Assembly: GCA_029821455.1 (NCBI GenBank)
Contig: JALGTI010000083.1
Coordinates: 1-10,411 of the forward strand
Reading direction: 5' to 3'
Length of the DNA: 10,411 nt
Source: Candidatus Zipacnadia bacterium
GTDB taxonomy: Bacteria > Armatimonadota > Zipacnadia > Zipacnadales > Zipacnadaceae
The translations under genes were made by a program, and so were the position numbers. This document shows positions 8,201 through 10,411 of the stretch, piece after piece. Below the pieces are notes generated by a model, which saw only the letters and a program-made list of their open reading frames with translations, was not told the origin of the DNA and made no database searches. How positions within the stretch are numbered: the stretch's first letter is position 1; every line of letters starts with the position of its first letter.

Positions 8201-8296
8201 GCAACTCCGATAACATGACAGTCGCGCACCGAGACGGTGGGGACCTATTGAGGTACCTACCGTTCTGTGTCGTACCCTGGCGCACGGGAGCTATGA
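8201..8296 (+). other. rpoZ 5' leader with small hairpins
   Basis: The predicted untranslated leader holds several short self-complementary stretches: CACCG-AGA-CGGTG (8227-8239), ACCT-ATTG-AGGT (8243-8254) and the palindrome AGGTACCT (8251-8258), whose GGTAC can also pair with GTACC at 8272-8276. An ATG at 8215 opens a 38-codon frame that overlaps the rpoZ start and ends at 8331, but it lacks a good ribosome site. I recognise no known riboswitch or leader family. Confidence 0.3.
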
Positions 8297-8563
8297 ATGC
8301 AAGCTTTCGAAATCGAGAAGATAGTTGGTGAGCAGGGCAACCGGTACGCAATCGTGGTTCTGGCGGCCAAGCGCGCCCAGCAGATAAAGGACGGTTCGCC
8401 GCCGCTAGTAGAAACCACCGCCAAACAACCGCTGACCATCGCCCTCCAGGAGATCGCCGAGGGCAAGGTGCGCCTGGGCACGCCTGAGCCCGAAGCGGAG
8501 GAGGGCAGCGACGCAGATGCCGCCGGCGACGCGGCTGAGGACGAGGCCAAGGATGAGCAATAG
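8297..8563 (+). CDS. rpoZ: DNA-directed RNA polymerase subunit omega
   Basis: The 88-residue product carries the omega core: GNRYAIVVLAAKRAQQI (14-30) and KQPLTIALQEIAEGKV (43-58), matching the conserved AAKRARQL and P-L-T-I-A-L-x-E-I motifs. Omega binds the beta' subunit and aids assembly and stability of RNA polymerase. Residues 63-88 form an acidic tail with 12 Asp/Glu among 26 residues; such C-terminal extensions are variable in the family. ATG 8297 is backed by GGGAG (8286-8290) 6 nt upstream. It sits behind a strong promoter and 17 bp ahead of dnaJ, apparently as the first gene of an rpoZ-dnaJ-prmA unit. rpoZ is more often found near gmk or spoT in other bacteria, so the dnaJ link is notable. 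Confidence 0.95.
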   Translation: MQAFEIEKIVGEQGNRYAIVVLAAKRAQQIKDGSPPLVETTAKQPLTIALQEIAEGKVRLGTPEPEAEEGSDADAAGDAAEDEAKDEQ

Positions 8564-8567
8564 TTGT

Positions 8568-8574
8568 GGTGAGG
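8568..8574 (+). promoter_or_regulatory. Ribosome binding site deciding the dnaJ start
   Basis: GGTGAGG lies 5 nt past the rpoZ stop and 6 nt before GTG 8581, the optimal spacing. Two upstream in-frame GTGs (8566 and 8569) overlap or touch this site and have only an AAGG at 8549-8552 as an alternative. The site therefore favours 8581 as the start. Confidence 0.7.
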
Positions 8575-8580
8575 CGCCAG

Positions 8581-9678
8581 GTGGGCAAGGACTTTTATGA
8601 ACTGCTGGGCGTTGACCCAGGCGCCTCGCAGGAAGAAATAAAGAGAGCTTATCGGCACCTTGCGCGCAAATTCCACCCGGACGTCAACCCTGACGGCGCG
8701 GAGCAGTTCAAGGCGATCAGCGAGGCGTACGCAGTTCTGTCAGACCCCAACAAGCGCGCTCACTATGACCGCTTTGGCACCACCGACCCCAGCAGCTTTG
8801 GTTTTACCGGTGGCTTTCCCGACATCTTTGAGGTATTCAACGCAGCCTTTGGTAATATGCCGTTTGGTGCGGGCTTTGCCGGTCCTCAAGCGGGCCGCAG
8901 CCTGCGCTACGAACTGACCGTTAACCTCGAGGATGTCCTCCACGGCGCCACCAGGGAGATTGAGTACACGCGTGTCGGATTGTGTGACCACTGTGATGGC
9001 ACAGGCGCCGAACCTGGCAGCGATGTGCGCACCTGCCCCACCTGCCGTGGGAGCGGACAGATAAGACAGACCCGCAACACCTTCCTTGGAACGATCTCTA
9101 CCGCTTCGACCTGCCCGAACTGTGGGGGGGCCGGCCAGGTGATAACTGACCCATGCGCCGAGTGTAATGGACAGGGCCTCGTACGGACGAAAGAGCAAAC
9201 AACGGTGGAAGTGCCGCCCGGTATCGAGGACGGGCAGGAGCTTGTTCTACGCGGTCTGGGCGATGAAGCAGGACCTGACGTGCGGCCAGGCGATCTGTAC
9301 GTCCGGATTCGTATCAGGTCCCACAAGCTGTTCACGCGCGATGGCGCTGACCTGATTCACCAGCTTGACATCAGCTTTCCGCAGGCCGCGCTCGGTGACA
9401 TTGTGATGGTGCCCACCCTCGAGGGCGAGGTAGAGTTGCGCATTCCTTCGGGCACCGAGAGCGGCGACGAAATACGCCTCTCTGGGCAGGGCCTCCCCTA
9501 TCTACGCAGTAATCGCAGAGGCGAGCTTCGAGTGGTTCTCCGGGTCACGACCCCAAAGCGACTAACCGAACGGCAAAAGGAACTACTCCTGGAATTGGCC
9601 CGTGAAGAAGGTCAGCAGGTTCAACCCCAGGATCGCAGCTTCTTCGGGCGGATGAAGGACGCCTTCGGCGGAGGTTGA
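8581..9678 (+). CDS. dnaJ: Chaperone protein DnaJ (type I Hsp40)
   Basis: From GTG 8581 the product is 365 residues and begins MGKDFYELLGVDP, as DnaJ proteins usually do; starting at 8566 would add five atypical residues. Domains in order: J-domain (about 1-66) with the catalytic HPD at 32-34; a short G/F-rich region (about 66-104); a zinc-binding region with four CxxC pairs (C135/C138, C152/C155, C178/C181, C192/C195) in CxxCxGxG-type repeats; then the C-terminal client-binding beta domains and a Gly-rich end. All zinc ligands are intact. DnaJ delivers unfolded clients to DnaK, stimulates its ATPase, and holds clients itself. dnaK, grpE and hrcA are not adjacent, and no CIRCE element was seen upstream. 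Its last codons, GGA GGT, double as a Shine-Dalgarno for prmA. Confidence 0.97.
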   Translation: MGKDFYELLGVDPGASQEEIKRAYRHLARKFHPDVNPDGAEQFKAISEAYAVLSDPNKRAHYDRFGTTDPSSFGFTGGFPDIFEVFNAAFGNMPFGAGFAGPQAGRSLRYELTVNLEDVLHGATREIEYTRVGLCDHCDGTGAEPGSDVRTCPTCRGSGQIRQTRNTFLGTISTASTCPNCGGAGQVITDPCAECNGQGLVRTKEQTTVEVPPGIEDGQELVLRGLGDEAGPDVRPGDLYVRIRIRSHKLFTRDGADLIHQLDISFPQAALGDIVMVPTLEGEVELRIPSGTESGDEIRLSGQGLPYLRSNRRGELRVVLRVTTPKRLTERQKELLLELAREEGQQVQPQDRSFFGRMKDAFGGG

Positions 9679-9686
9679 TCCGCACT

Positions 9687-9711
9687 GTGAGTTGTACTCA
9701 CGACGGTGAGT
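9687..9711 (+). promoter_or_regulatory. Mutually exclusive hairpins at the prmA start codon
   Basis: GTGAGT (9687-9692), ACTCAC (9696-9701) and GTGAGT again (9706-9711) lie in tandem. The middle segment can pair with either neighbour, giving a 6-bp stem with a 3-nt loop (TGT) or with a 4-nt loop (GACG). The first form buries the proposed GTG start codon; the second frees it. GGAGG (9670-9674) lies just upstream. A translational switch is inference; the pairing is directly visible. Confidence 0.35.
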
Positions 9712-10411
9712 GGCTGCAGGTTTCCGTGCGGTGTCCCCCGATCGCTGCTGAGGCTGTAGCTGCCCTTATGCTGGAGGTTGTGCCCTCCGGTGTCAGCATT
9801 GAGCAGAGCCACGATACCCTCGTCAGTGTCTACATACGTGACGACGAGGACACTGATGTCCTACTCGCTCGCATCACAGAACTGGTGGACCAAGTTGATG
9901 CATCTCTGACCCACGGACGCGCGCTCGTGATACACACGCAGACGGTATATGAACGGGATTGGGCTGAAGCGTGGAAGCGCCACTATCATTGTATGCGTAT
10001 CGGTCAGCGCTTGGTCATCAAACCAACCTGGGAGCAATGGCCCCCTTCTGATGGCAGCCTTCTTCCCCAACCCGATGATATCATCATTGAGGTAGATCCT
10101 GGTATGGCATTTGGCACGGGCCAGCACGCCACCACCCGCTTGTGCCTGGAGGCGATCGAATGCCTCGTCCAGCCGGGAGATAGAGCCGCCGATATCGGCT
10201 GTGGCTCCGGGATTCTCTCAATTGCCACCACAAAGCTGGGAGCCGCACAAGTACTCGCAACCGACGTTGACCCATTGGCCGTGCGGCTCACACGCGAAAA
10301 CTGTAAGGCCAATGGCGTAGCTGGCCAAGTCACTGTCCGACAGATGGCGGGTTTGCCCCAGGAGACCAGCAGTTTCGATCTGATTGTCGCCAATATCTCC
10401 GCCGAAGTAGT
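9687..10411 (+). CDS. prmA: Ribosomal protein L11 methyltransferase PrmA, partial
   Basis: The frame opens at GTG 9687, 8 bp after dnaJ, and runs off the right edge after 241 codons; PrmA is usually about 290-320 residues, so the C-terminal part is missing. PrmA uses S-adenosylmethionine to trimethylate ribosomal protein L11 on its lysines and N-terminus. An N-terminal substrate-recognition domain (about 8-75) precedes DWAEAWKRHYHCMRIG (91-106). The PrmA signature DPGMAFGTGQHATT is at 137-150, the SAM-binding loop DIGCGSG at 169-175, the acidic ribose-binding position in ATDVDP (191-196), and DLIVANISAE (231-240). GGAGG inside the dnaJ end lies 12 nt upstream, a long spacing; an in-frame TTG at 9675 abuts that site and is unlikely. 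dnaJ-prmA adjacency is common in several bacterial phyla and supports the call. Confidence 0.95.
   Translation, partial: MSCTHDGEWLQVSVRCPPIAAEAVAALMLEVVPSGVSIEQSHDTLVSVYIRDDEDTDVLLARITELVDQVDASLTHGRALVIHTQTVYERDWAEAWKRHYHCMRIGQRLVIKPTWEQWPPSDGSLLPQPDDIIIEVDPGMAFGTGQHATTRLCLEAIECLVQPGDRAADIGCGSGILSIATTKLGAAQVLATDVDPLAVRLTRENCKANGVAGQVTVRQMAGLPQETSSFDLIVANISAEV

Noticed and set aside
8124..8296. CIRCE (HrcA) heat-shock operator upstream of rpoZ-dnaJ
   Set aside because: Nothing resembling TTAGCACTC-N9-GAGTGCTAA is present; the repeat found there has different arms and spacing.

Overview
The window is ordinary bacterial chromosome of moderately high GC content. It carries seven genes I can name or place in a family and one (a TPR/M48-like protein) whose fold I can only suggest. 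I see no mobile element, phage gene, CRISPR array, tRNA or rRNA. The sequence does not settle the host. A GH172 enzyme, a secreted DUF4139 protein, GTG/TTG-rich start codons and an isolated rpoZ-dnaJ-prmA group fit a deep-branching, probably uncultured, environmental bacterium; Armatimonadota-like or related phyla are a guess only.

Layout. Positions 1-749 (minus) hold the N-terminal two thirds of a GH172/DUF2961 glycoside hydrolase that runs off the left edge. Divergent from it, 911-2002 (plus) encodes a short secreted DUF4139 protein. It converges on a Wzx/PST-type polysaccharide flippase at 2107-3696 (minus). Upstream of the flippase on the same strand, and separated from it by a probable intrinsic terminator (3750-3781), lies a TPR protein at 3830-5269 (minus). 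Its C-terminal half resembles an M48 peptidase that has lost its zinc site.

The right half is a plus-strand housekeeping block. mutS (5430-8123) ends in a strong hairpin that covers its stop codon. A near-consensus sigma70-type promoter (TTGACA, 17 bp, TATACT at 8165-8193) follows. It should drive a tight unit of rpoZ (RNA polymerase omega, 8297-8563), dnaJ (8581-9678) and prmA (L11 methyltransferase, 9687 to the right edge). Spacings of 17 and 8 bp, with Shine-Dalgarno sequences at or inside the preceding gene ends, suggest translational coupling.

The three downstream genes link transcription (omega), protein folding (DnaJ) and ribosome modification (PrmA). No hrcA, grpE or dnaK lies beside dnaJ here, and I saw no CIRCE operator upstream. 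The least ordinary signals are the pseudo-M48 TPR protein, an inverted repeat around the rpoZ -10 box, and a pair of mutually exclusive hairpins at the prmA start codon. I found no convincing evidence of a wholly new system.
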